From the NCBI RefSeq assembly GCF_000003815.2, contig NC_049984.1, positions 5,346,491 through 5,410,490 of the forward strand: 64,000 nucleotides of DNA. The letters run 5' to 3'. Origin of the DNA: Branchiostoma floridae (Eukaryota > Chordata > Leptocardii > Amphioxiformes > Branchiostomatidae). Made by a program: the position numbers and the translations under genes. This document shows, piece by piece, positions 1 to 10,678 of the stretch. The notes beneath the pieces were generated by a model. That model made no database searches. It was not told the DNA's origin and saw nothing but the letters and a program-made list of their open reading frames with translations. The stretch's first letter is position 1, and the number at the start of each line of letters is the position of its first letter.

Positions 1-66
1 AGAAGTTACCGTTATTTTAGCCATGCTCCTCTGTATGCCGTCCTGAAGCACCACCCTGTTAGGTCA
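1..66 (-). repeat. Partial duplicate of STAT exon 2 end plus donor
   Basis: Bases 1-66 repeat 146-211 almost exactly, with substitutions at two positions. They contain the last ~55 bases of STAT exon 2 and its GGTAACTTCT donor. The copy lacks the exon's acceptor and first half. It is either a small tandem duplication, with about 80 bp between the copies, or an assembly join of two haplotypes. The left edge of the window cuts the copy. Confidence 0.75.
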
Positions 67-153
67 GTATCACTGACGAAAGATAGTGGAAACTACCTGA
101 AACATCTGGCCCTTTCCAAAATCATATCGAGTTGCTTGAGTAATAGAAGTTAC

Positions 154-986
154 CGTTATTTTGGCCATGCTCCTCTGTATGCCGTCCTGAAGCACCACCC
201 TGTCAGGTCCAGTCATCTGGTTGTGCTTGTTCTGTAGCAGCTGCTGGACGGTCTTGTACAGCTTGGTGGCTTGAGCAGGCTTGACATCATCCCTGATGGA
301 AGAGTTCAGAGTATTTTAACGTAACCTCATAGAGAATGACACAGCATCACTTTCCTTTATTATCTTTTGCTGCGCTAGAACTGTAATGATTTGTGGCAAA
401 TGTATGAAAAAGCTTTTTAGAAATTTGTAGGAGGCCATTACCAGGCAACCTTGACCCATTGCAAACATTACACTTCACTATCTCTAATGACCTGGGTGTT
501 GGGTCATTTGAACTGACCAAGAGCTTGTTACATTGATAAGTGTTTGCCTTGTGTACTGATATACACATTGTAGCTTATTAACTCTTTAGATCAATACTAG
601 TACAGGGCTGTCTCTTTTTTTCTGTCCAACTCATTGTTTGGGAGCTCATGTTATTTTTTGTTAAGTCTATAATTTCACGCTTATGATGACTCATTTTCAT
701 TTATTTCATGTAAGGAAGACAAGTTCAGGGTGGAACATTTTTTAGGGTGGGAACAGTAAAATGTTTATGCGTTGCAACAAGCAAATTTCCATCCCAGGAT
801 GGACAGGTCCTGGAAACAGCCCAGGATCAATACTAAAACTTGAAAGGTGTCTCACCATCGCTGCGTCTCGATCCATGCGGAGAGGTGGTGTCGTGCGGTG
901 ATGGGGAAGGACTTCTGGTCATACATGGCCTGTAGGTGCTGGAGGGCATCGGGAGGCAGGCGCTGGCACTGTGCCCACAGGGCCAT
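154..986 (-). CDS. STAT: STAT transcription factor, N-terminal coding exons (partial)
   Basis: Two exons are read on the minus strand. Exon 1 (986-856) starts at ATG in the context GAACCATGG and encodes MALWAQCQRLPPDALQHLQ, then a segment ending in SAWIETQRW. Exon 2 (292-154) begins after a CATCAG acceptor and ends at a GTAACT donor; it adds 46 codons starting DDVKPAQATKLYK. The join falls inside the W codon and keeps frame, and exon 2 ends in phase 0. The pattern is the STAT N-terminal interaction domain, closest by eye to the STAT5/6 branch (MAxW start, HxLSxWIExQxW). In the family this domain mediates dimer-dimer contacts of cytokine-activated transcription factors. Coiled-coil, DNA-binding and SH2 regions would lie beyond the left edge. 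A 66-bp copy of the end of exon 2 sits further left, and a minisatellite abuts the start codon. Confidence 0.85.
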
Positions 987-990
987 GGTT

Positions 991-1860
991 CAACTCCACA
1001 CGCTAGGGCTTCTTCACCTGATGGAGGACATGCACAAACATGTAACACACATGTAAACTCTACATGCTAGGGCTTCTTCACCTGACAAAAACATGTAACA
1101 CACATGTTACCTCTACATGCTAGGGCTTCTTCACCTGATGCAGAACATGCACAAAAAGGTAACACACAGTCATGTAAACTCTACACACTAGGGCTTCTTC
1201 AACTGACACAGAACATGCACAAACATGTAACACACATGTAAACTCTACATGCTAGGGCTTCTTCACCTGCAGTTGAAACATAAAATTAAAACATGCACAA
1301 ACATGTAACACACATGTAAACTCTACACGCTAGGGCTTCTTCACCTGCAGTTGAAACACAAAACATACACAGACATGTAACACACATGTAAAGTCTACAT
1401 GCTAGGGCTTCTTCACCTGACACAAAACATGCACAAACATTTAACACACATGTAAACTCTACACGCTAGGGCTTCTTCACCTGACAAAAACATGTAACAC
1501 GCATGTAAACTCTACACACTAGGGCTTCTTCACCTAAAACAGAACATGTAACACGCATGTAAACTCTACACACTAGGCCTAGGGCTTCTTCACTTTACAC
1601 AGAATATGTAACACACATGTAAACTGTACATGCTAGGGCTTCTTCACCTGATGCGAAATATGCACAGACATGTAACACACATGTAAACACACTAGGGCTT
1701 CTTCACCTGATGCAGAACATGCACAAACATGTAACACACATGTAAACTCTACACACTAGGGCTTCTTCACCTGACAAAAACATGTAACACACATGTAAAC
1801 TCTACATGCTAGGGCTTCTCCACCTGACACAGAATATGCACAATCACATACATGTTACAC
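991..1860 (-). repeat. Minisatellite of ~60-bp units carrying the STAT exon 1 acceptor edge
   Basis: About 14 units of 55-75 bp, each containing CTAGGGCTTCTTCACCTG (minor variants) followed by alternating ACATGTAACACACATGTAAA. On the STAT strand each unit reads CAG then GTGAAGAAGCCCTAG, a possible 3' splice site and exon start. The last unit runs directly into the STAT start codon (986), so the array appears to be amplified from the acceptor and 5' leader of that exon. Unit length and variants differ along the array. Confidence 0.85.
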
Positions 1861-2032
1861 GCAGGTAAACTGGTGCTCTAGCTAGCATAGCTTCAGCATA
1901 AGCTGGGATTTGACCCCATTTTGCTGTGATTTATGCCCGTCCATTGTTTTTCAACTGGCATGTGTGCAGAAGTGTTTCTTTCTTGGCCCAGGACAATGTT
2001 GTGACCCTTCATAAGTCTTCTTAAAATGTCTA

Positions 2033-2325
2033 CAGGGCTCGAAATTCATTTTTGGGATTAGGTGCACCAAAAAATTTGTGGGTGCACCACTTAAATTTAA
2101 GCAAGGCTCCTTGATTTTAGTAATAATCTAATTTCAAATTCTTAAGTACCATGACAGTCATTTTTATTATCTTTCTAATGCTTAGATGTCAAGAATATGA
2201 TGTATATCTAAGAAAGCCTAAGAAAATATTTGGGTGCACCCTGTGCATCCACAGAAAATAATTGGGTGCACAGATCCAATTTTGGGTGCACCTGGGTGCA
2301 CATGCACCCAGTATTTCGAGCCCTG
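2033..2325. mobile_element. Inverted-repeat element, CAGGGCTCGAAAT family, copy 1
   Basis: The ends are CAGGGCTCGAAATTC and a matching inverted ATTTCGAGCCCTG. The interior is AT-rich, with GGTGCACC palindromes near both ends. No coding capacity is visible. It is homologous in reverse orientation to 56730-57080 and more distantly to 42701-43054 and 43760-44130. It is probably a non-autonomous DNA transposon, but the superfamily is not recognised. Confidence 0.7.
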
Positions 2326-4156
2326 GTCTATATCCTTAACATTTGGCTTTAAAATGAGGTTGCGAGCTTACAGCAGACTCTGAGCAGAGGAAAATTTCAT
2401 CTTCACAAAATTTGTCCCTAAAATGCAGTTAATCTTGTCTTGGGGTTACCCATTCTAAAATTTTTCGGATAAGGATGCCAGACCCCATACTGCAATCATG
2501 CCATAGGCACTTCATGATGCGCAGCTTGTACCACAAAAAGTTAGAATCTGATTCTGAACCTCACTGCTAGTACCTGCCTCCTGCGCTATGAAAAATTATG
2601 CTGAGAACATTCAGTCTGCTTATTTACTCTCCACCAATGTGAAGAAAGGAAATTGTAAGAGATTTACCTGAAATCATTATGATTATTATCTATAGGGGGG
2701 TTATGATTTGAATCTTAAGGTGTATAGCAGGCAGGGAAGGCAGAAAGTGTTACAATCTTCAATGTGAATAAAGTATCCAAATAATCAGAGATCTTACAGT
2801 CTACCCAACATCTACTTGAAGATAAGCCACATGCTGACATACAATCTAAAGAGAGAGAAAACACAATCAGTTTTTCACAAACAACCGCAGTGGGAGGTAG
2901 CTGCAGTGTGGCATGTTTAGATAAAGTTGCGAGAGGAAAAATGCTGTGCATTTTCAGCTGGCAATTTACCAGCATCAGAGGCTTATTTTACACCAAGCTC
3001 TTATATAACATCCCAAAGCCAGTCCTGCTTCAAATGAAGCTGCACAATGGGAGGATTTTGAAGCATTTAGTAGTGCCTGCATGTGCATTACGGTAAAACT
3101 ATATAGCTACAAGTCAGGTCCTGAATGACAGGTGTACCTGTACCTGAGAAAACTAAAGTAAAACGGCTACATTGTAAGTTGACACCATTAATTTGGCTAG
3201 AAATAGGAAATCTTGTCTCAACAATGATCACAATTTTGCACTTAAAAATCATGAAAACTTTCATACCGAACATTGCTTTCAACTTGAAAATATGTAAATA
3301 CTCATACAAAGAAGACGATTTACCACTAATAAAATCATGTATACTTACACTACTGTAACAGGTAAAAACTGTATAGGTCCAGTGGGGTCCGGGCCCATTA
3401 CCTGAATTCTTGTTTAATGGCCCCAAGGTATTGTCATTCAGTTCTACTCGTGTCACTGACGAGCGTAGCAATGTTTATGTATTATTTTTTATACCTTGTC
3501 TGAGTCACTGTTTGCTTTGAATGTCATGGACACATGTCTCAAGCATGGTTTACACGTTTATCCTGTGGGTTTGCGAGTCCTTCTTTTCCATTTACAACAA
3601 ATCCTCCCCTGTACGTGTCAGGACTCAGACACTCAGACACAATGTGCCTGCTAGCTACCAGTTGTAAATTCCTGGTAAAATCTACTGAATAATACAAAGT
3701 GAAACTGAAATTGTAGAGGACATTCTTTGTTAAAGAGGAAACCAAAGTAGGGCGTGCCCAAGGCAAGCGAAGTCCAAATTTTTTTTCATCCTGCATTTTG
3801 AGAGGCAAACCCCAAATTGAAACTGGAAATACACAACAAAAATATCACCTGTTTAAGTCTAACGGTTTTATGCAACTAGGGCATTTTGAGGAAATGTACT
3901 GATTCAAAATTTGAATACTCAACAATGATTGAATTCATTCAAGTATCATTCTTTGCGATTCTTTAAATTCATGGTACATTTCTTATTCTACACCAAAGGA
4001 AAGAAATTATGTTTTGTTAAACATTGACTCACGCTAGGACACACATCACCAAAAGAATAGATAGATATTTCAAAATTCAAATTCAAAGTCATTGTATCCA
4101 ATAAAATCCTGAACAATATTGTTGTTGTCAGAAAGATGTCAAGTTCTTTTCCAGCC
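2326..4156. other. AT-rich non-coding stretch
   Basis: Upstream of the STAT start on its strand, so either intron 1 or intergenic. Open frames here (for example 3088-3471 minus and 3125-3358 plus) overlap one another, show no splice context and resemble no family I know. I see no supported gene. Confidence 0.5.
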
Positions 4157-4164
4157 AGCTCTGC

Positions 4165-4381
4165 TACTCTCCAAGCAGAGGTTAGGCTCCGGTTGTTTTT
4201 TAACGTTTTTTTTTAGTCGTTTTTATCAGGCTTTCTATTTTGTCATTTTTCTTGAAGTACGCCAGCCAAACTGTGTTAGGTTTTGACACAGAAAGATAAA
4301 ATACAAAATAGAAAGCCAGATAAAAATCACTAAAAAAGCATTTAAAAAAACAGCCGGAGCCTAACCTCTGCTTGGAGAGTA
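4165..4381. mobile_element. Palindromic MITE with 8-bp target duplication (hAT-like), copy 1
   Basis: A 217-bp element with ends TACTCTCCAAGCAGAGG and the inverted CCTCTGCTTGGAGAGTA, continuing inward as GTTAGGCTCCGG/CCGGAGCCTAAC. It is flanked by identical AGCTCTGC at 4157-4164 and 4382-4389. An 8-bp target duplication is the usual footprint of hAT-superfamily transposases. Much of the interior is also inverted-repetitive (TTTCTATTTTGT/ACAAAATAGAAA). A second copy lies at 30108-30300. Confidence 0.85.
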
Positions 4382-4389
4382 AGCTCTGC

Positions 4390-7300
4390 CTTGTCAATAA
4401 CGTCAGTGTGAACGGAACACTCTTCCATATTTGGCAAAAGTGTAATAAAGATACGTCATACAGGCTGCTGAAGGTTACCAGTTTGGAGTTGTGCTTGAAG
4501 CCTAATCTGCTGTGAATGCCATGTAAACTACAAGGATAAACATAAAATGAACATCTTACATACTGGTAATGTTTTGTTTTTCTGCTGCAGAGCTCAAAAG
4601 TCATAAAAAAGACCCAATCTTAGTTATATCTGAGGCTCCTGTTATATGATATCTATGTAACTTGTAAGTAAAGCAACAAACGTAGGGCTGACTTGTCCTA
4701 AAATTTGTCCTACGACGCTCGATGCACGGCGCGTGTCGCATGACGCTTTTTTGTCCATGTAAAAATGAAAATGGTGCACTGCGCCGCAGTGTGGCACCTC
4801 CGGAGGTGCAAACCTAGTGTAAACCAGGCCCTAAACAAACATTGTAACCTTAAACTACGATGAGATTTCTTCATTTTCGTGAATTGAAATATTTCATGTT
4901 CTATGTAAGGCAATGCAAACCACTATCAAAATACATACAAGATGTATTTACAACAGACCTCTGTTTGTGCCTGTGTGTTGTTGTTGTTGTTGTTGTTGTT
5001 GTTCTACCAAGGAGGCTAAAAAAGGATCTCCTTCAGTCCTTGGTTCTATTATATGGCCAGGGGCATAGGAGTTGTTTACAAACTAATTGCTAACCTACCT
5101 ACCTACCTGCCTAGTCCCTTGATTACTAATATCTAATGCTTATTTTGTCTCAGACTGTTAAACTTTTAACAAAATTTGATCCACAATCTGCACAAAAATG
5201 TATGAATTTCATAACTTTCCCTTGTTACCATGCCAACATACGATAGGAAAACCCGATACTTTATCACTAGGACTATATAGGAGATAAAAGTGGTTTTACT
5301 TCAGTATCATGTTGATCTAGTGTGACAATTTGTCTAACTGGAATGAAAGAAAACAAATCATTGTCTCTTTATCTCATCTAAAGTCACTCTATATGTTATG
5401 CAAATTAGCACCCTCCCATGTCAAGATGAGGGTTACTTGGAAGCCACAAACTTTATTGTCCATTCGATGGATGGACAGGCATGAACATTAACACCACAAA
5501 GGCAAGAAAACCAATAACATACAGTTTGTAAAGTGGCTATGAACATCTGTGAAATACAGGCCGACAGGAAGTCAGAGTTAAAGGGTCATTAACCTAGCTA
5601 CTGGAAGGGATGAGTTTCTCTGGTTTCTGTTTTCGATAATCGGGGACGACCTAAGGAAGTAAGTCATCCCTGAGTATGTGACAAAGAGCTTCCTGTTTGA
5701 ACCAACCGCCGGTGTGTTGGACAGACGTGGGTTTCAGTTGCTAACCTAGTTTCTACCATGCGAGAGATGTAAACACAGGATTCTACTTCCTTTTTCTAAC
5801 TCGTACTTCCTTCTTTACAAACAAGCAACCAAATCATAAATGTGATTTTTTTCTAGCAAAAATTTTAAGGACACAAGTTTTGATTTGGGCACGAAATGGC
5901 ACGTTTTGGTGCAAATATCATGGCGAAAATTTCTGCCATGCATAGAGGAGTATAAAATGTCTTAACAGTTGCGAAAGGGAATGGATTTACGGCGCTAGAT
6001 TTGGGCACTTCTATGTTGTTTTGCTGTTTTCAACACACAGGCAGTCTAGGGGGAGGGGGGCGACATGCTCTCTCCGACAAACAACAAAAATACGACGCAG
6101 TCAATCACCCCCTTCCACCCTCAATCTACTCTACGCAGTCCAGGGTTCCTCCCCACGTTACTAACCTGAAATTGGGCCCGTTTCTCGTCGCTAAAACCAC
6201 ACATGAAAACCAGACGACAGCCGTCTGCGGCGAAGTAAGCTTCCTTCTGATCTCCCCACACTCAAGGTTGGTGACCCCGGGGTTGTTTGCGCTGTTCCCA
6301 ACAGTGTTCGTTGCGACTTTTGACAGTCACTTTAGATCGCAAATTGTTTGTAATTTTCCACCGAATAAAACATAAATTTCCCTTCTAGAGAATTTAATAC
6401 AAATGTAAGTTACGTGTACTCTGTTATTTGCTATAAGATAATCAATATATATCATATAACAGAGTTTTTATAGATTTAAAAGGAACAAGCGACAGTAAAT
6501 AGCACAGCCAACATCCGGGCATTTGATCTTTAAAACTGGCGCTCCTAGCGGTTTGTTTTAGCACTGCAGAAAAGTAGCAAGAGACCAGAGCCAAGCAAGT
6601 CGTCAGGTATAATTTACGATTTTTAGCCAAGTTCTGTAACATTTGTTGAGCTGGTATTTTTCACCAGAGAACATATGTAAACCCAGGTCATCATCTGATG
6701 TGCTTTGGAGCAAAATATCGGTGGTAACCACTATTTTAAAGCAATTATGAATGTTGACTGTACAACGTGTGCTTGGATGAACAGCTGTTGCTTCACAGCA
6801 AACCGATAAATGGATAAACAGCTTGTACCACGTTTTCTAGTCTAACCAAGGAAGTTAACTTGATACAATGACATACCAAAAATGATGCATAACATGTACA
6901 ATATGTTTCTTGCCTGCGAGGACCTGCCAATGCAATGTCAACGATAAGCTCTTCGCAGATTTCACTACGCAAGTGCAGGCAACAGGAATTGTAGGTAATA
7001 TTGTACTCAAAGGTGAAGGTCCCAGACATGTTATCTCTTTTTGCAGGCCCCATTACGTTCCAGACATTGTTACGCAATTGATAGGCAATTGGTCGAGACG
7101 AGACTGTTTATGTCTCACAGGCCTTTACCTTTGACATATTACGAGTACATTCATGATGCTTGCACATGCATATACTGAGATTTGCAAAAAGTGCTTATTC
7201 CAATCCAATATATGGAGGATAACCTGAAATGCTGAATTAACCCTTTGAAATTTCGATTTTGTAATCAGAGGAAAACAGGAAAGTAATGTGCACCAATAGT

Positions 7301-7442
7301 ACAGAGACATAGTTTACTGAATTTCTCTCAGCAGTTACAGATACCAATTAAAGTTACAGACAGCCCACAGGACAGAAGTATGAGAATTTGTAACCTAAGA
7401 TTCATCCAATCTTCTCCAGATCTGTCGCAGCCCATCCTGGCA
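4390..7442. other. Non-coding stretch between STAT and the BTB-zinc-finger gene
   Basis: Contains a (GTT)n run near 4977-5001 and otherwise unremarkable sequence. The 124-aa open frame at 6001-6375 lies in more GC-rich DNA but has no recognisable domain and no splice context, so I leave it unannotated. Since STAT (minus) and the BTB gene (plus) diverge, promoters or 5' leaders for either could lie here, but I see no clear core promoter. Confidence 0.4.
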
Positions 7443-8768
7443 ATGGCTGCAAACGTGGACCACACCCAAGAGTACCCCAACCACACCCACTCCATCCTCA
7501 GCCTCTTAAACCAACAGAGGAGAGCAGGGCATCCTCTCTGTGATGTCACTCTGGATGTCGGCGGGAAAATCTTCTCCGCCCACAAGGCCGTGCTCGCCGC
7601 GAACTCCCCGTACTTCCGTTCCCACTTTGCGTCCGATGCCCGGACGGACGTGGTGTACCTGAACGGACTGACGGAGAGGGGAGTGGAGGTCATTCTGGAG
7701 TACATGTACCTGGGGAGGCTCAACCTCAGCATCGAGAACGGACTGGAGGTCAACACCGCGGCGAGCTTCCTCCACATCATGGAGGTGGTGGCGGACTGTA
7801 CCCACTATCTGGCAGCAGCGCTGCAAGGGAAGGGGAAGAGAGCTGTAGAAGCGACGTCGCAGGCGAGGCAAGCGAGTCTCGAACAGACCGTGACAAAAAT
7901 TTCGCAGATTCAGCAGCAAAATGTGAGCAAAGCAGACTCGATGATTCTGGCATCAATGCTGGGTAGCACCAGGAATGCACCACCCTCATTTAGGGGTCCA
8001 ATCTCTAGGGAGGAGACAATGCAGTCCATGACATTTCCAATGTTGTCACAGCCAAGTTCTGCTACAGGGCAGGCGTGTAGCAGCTCCTCCCAGCAGCTGT
8101 CGCCTGTACTGCATGCCACACCAGTTATGTGTCAGCGGAATCCACACACCACGGAAGACAGCAGACTGGGACATTTATCGCCTCCCTATGCAGACAATCC
8201 AAAGCAACGCTGTAGTACTACAGCTTCAACTACGGATGAAAGACGAGTCTCTGAGAGCCAGGAAGGCTTCAGTTCTCTCGTGTGCAAAACTGAAGAGGAA
8301 GAGGTGATCTCCCTCTCCAGTAACGAAGACTTTCCCTCCGACATGGACTACCACAGGGACTCCATGAGCGAGCTGGCTCAGCAGGAGGAGGGCGGGTTCC
8401 CCAGCGGGAGGGCGTACGTCCGGCCGGGAGAGACGGGAGACGAGGAACGGCCGTGGCTGTGCATGGAGTGCGGCGCCCGCTTCAAGACTAAAAGAGTCTT
8501 GCAACATCACTTCATCTTCCGGCACAGCGAAGAGCGGCCGTTCATGTGCACGTGCTGCCAGGCAAGGTTCAAGAGGAAGTGCGAACTGAAGCGGCACATG
8601 TACACGCACACGGGAGAGAAGCCCGTTCCCTGCAGGCTGTGTCCGGCGAGCTTCATCTGTAGAAGTCAGCTGTTGCAGCATCTGAAGTCTCGCCACAGTT
8701 ATGCTGTTACTGACCAAGATGTGAGCAGTCCAAACAAAAATGAAGAGGACTCCTGTGGAACATCTTAG
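7443..8768 (+). CDS. BTB/POZ domain, C2H2 zinc-finger protein (ZBTB family)
   Basis: A 441-aa single open frame. The ATG at 7443 (GGCAATGG) is preferred over the in-frame ATG at 7380 because it has the better context and starts just before the domain. Residues ~16-130 form a BTB/POZ domain (LCDVTLDVGGKIFSAHKAVLAANSPYF region), which mediates dimerisation and co-repressor binding in this family. A low-complexity Ser/Gln/acidic linker follows. Residues ~340-424 hold three C2H2 fingers: CMEC...H-x4-H, CTCC...H-x3-H and CRLC...H-x4-H, with the linker HTGEKP between the second and third. The protein is probably a nuclear sequence-specific regulator. The exact ZBTB orthologue is not clear; the fingers are few, as in small ZBTB members. 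Non-coding 5' exons may exist upstream. Confidence 0.9.
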   Translation: MAANVDHTQEYPNHTHSILSLLNQQRRAGHPLCDVTLDVGGKIFSAHKAVLAANSPYFRSHFASDARTDVVYLNGLTERGVEVILEYMYLGRLNLSIENGLEVNTAASFLHIMEVVADCTHYLAAALQGKGKRAVEATSQARQASLEQTVTKISQIQQQNVSKADSMILASMLGSTRNAPPSFRGPISREETMQSMTFPMLSQPSSATGQACSSSSQQLSPVLHATPVMCQRNPHTTEDSRLGHLSPPYADNPKQRCSTTASTTDERRVSESQEGFSSLVCKTEEEEVISLSSNEDFPSDMDYHRDSMSELAQQEEGGFPSGRAYVRPGETGDEERPWLCMECGARFKTKRVLQHHFIFRHSEERPFMCTCCQARFKRKCELKRHMYTHTGEKPVPCRLCPASFICRSQLLQHLKSRHSYAVTDQDVSSPNKNEEDSCGTS

Positions 8769-9670
8769 AATCCAAAACACTGTTCTTATAATTTTTATGC
8801 AGCATTATAATAGGTGATGTCTTTTAGGCATGAACATTCACTGGCTAGAAAAGTGCAGTATAGGTTGCCACGGCACAAACTAGAATGATAAGAGTGCTCA
8901 AAAACACAGAAACCACAATGGCATGGCATGGCTCTATAGGGCATGGGACCAATATTCAGAAAACATTAGGTAGTTTCATGTCATGACCACTCCACCCTGT
9001 TCCCAATGTTCAGTACTACCTAGATATGCTGAACACCACTGGGCACTCTAGGAGCATACTAGCAAAGAAGGACTTCATAGCAATTTGCTTTGTTGTGTCC
9101 AGCAAGCATATCTGTATTCTTTTACATGTGTCTACTCTGATGTGTAACTGTTAGCCACAAGATATCCTGTACTACAGCTTTTTCTGATGTGGAAATATGA
9201 AAGCTCTGTATCTTGCTTTAGTAGTCCTTCTTTTTATACTGTAAATGTTATACTCAGTTTATAGTATCAGCTGTGTACATTGTTTTCTTTTTAAAGAATG
9301 GCAAAGGAGGCATTTATTTAACTTGAATATTTATGCTAATTCATGCCTTCTCATTCTACATTTTGTATTAAGATAAAAAATTAACTTTTTTTATTCTAAT
9401 ACATTGTACATCTTATTAGACATACAAATCATACTTGTTGATGATGATCACAAGCTTTTCATGTGGATTAAAAAACACTGTGTGTATTTCCACCTAGTTC
9501 TTAAAGATATTTTGGTCAAGATGCAATCAACTCAGTTTAACATGATTTTATTCTGCATTCCTGCACCAATTGCAAGCCAATACCCAATTTCTAAGCTCAT
9601 ATTGTACAGATAGCATTTAATCTAGTTATGCATACATGAATAACTTTTGAGTTTATAACCACTCAATTAC

Positions 9671-9676
9671 AATAAA
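9671..9676 (+). terminator. Poly(A) signal of the BTB-zinc-finger gene
   Basis: AATAAA about 900 bp after the stop codon, the last good signal before the opposing CNBD1 signal. The 3' UTR would be 8769 to ~9695. Confidence 0.5.
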
Positions 9677-9711
9677 TAGGCAAGACAACTCAGCTCAATA
9701 CTTTTTACATA

Positions 9712-9717
9712 TTTATT
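9712..9717 (-). terminator. Poly(A) signal of CNBD1
   Basis: TTTATT on the plus strand, AATAAA on the minus strand. This gives CNBD1 a 3' UTR of ~960 bp (10678 to ~9695) with no other gene in it. The two convergent transcripts would end within or across each other. Confidence 0.45.
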
Positions 9718-10678
9718 GCAGCCCAGCTTTTTAAGTAAACTATTTACATGGGAACTGATACATACACTGTACATGCATATGTGTTGTCATGTGTTACAAG
9801 CAAGCAATCATACCCTGTAGAACATTGGGCATTCATCATTTTTTGTTGTAGGTTTTGAGACAATGTTTCAGAACCAGAAGACTACTCGGAACTAACTTTA
9901 TACATGTTTCTGTTCAGAAAGATGACAAATATAGTTGGGGCAAGGCAAGAAAAAGGGCATATTGTAATTCACTTTGTCCTAACTTTCACAGTCTGAGAAA
10001 ATTTAACTTGTTCTCAAAACTAAATGTTCACGGTGGCAGCAGGTGCATGTAAAAAAAATAAATCAGTGATTTATTTGTTATCGGTAATGATAATTTCACG
10101 TAACAGTCATCATTGTGAAAACTGTAAACATAAAAGTACATTAAAAAAAGTCAGGAATTACAGTATTTGATACGTATGTGAATATTTTCTTAAAATCAAT
10201 GACTAACAAAGGTTCTTGTACACAACCAAAGAGTTTATACTTGGCCAACGTTTCGGTGACCATCTCTCACATTTGGGACTGCATTCTTCACACTTTTCTG
10301 TAGTGCAAAAATGTTCCCTATTATCATGCAGGTAGTGTTTCATCTATACAAGTTCACAAAGTTCAGTTATGTTCCATCTGGGCTTGCCTTACATCAGTAC
10401 AATTTCTATATACAGAAGCTTTTCTGCTTATGCACAGTTTTTAAACATCATGATTAGGAAAATATAGAACATTCTTGTTAAATCAAGGACGTTATATCAT
10501 GTCCTTGGTTAAATGCAGCAATGGCAACAATCTATACAATAAGTTTTGGCCACTTGTTCTTACTATAGTACAATCTCTCCTTGCATACTCAGTACGCATC
10601 AGTTTTGTCCTTTCAGTATTTTCATACTGTTATCTTATAAAATTATATACAACAGTAAGGAGAAGATGCAGCATAAGT

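Noticed and set aside
6001-6375. 124-residue plus-strand open frame
   Set aside because: No domain, no plausible exon boundaries, and it overlaps no conserved sequence I recognise; GC-rich DNA gives chance frames.
7328-8780. Antisense frames of 137-184 residues over the BTB-zinc-finger gene
   Set aside because: Shadows of a GC-rich coding exon with a clear BTB and three zinc fingers on the plus strand.
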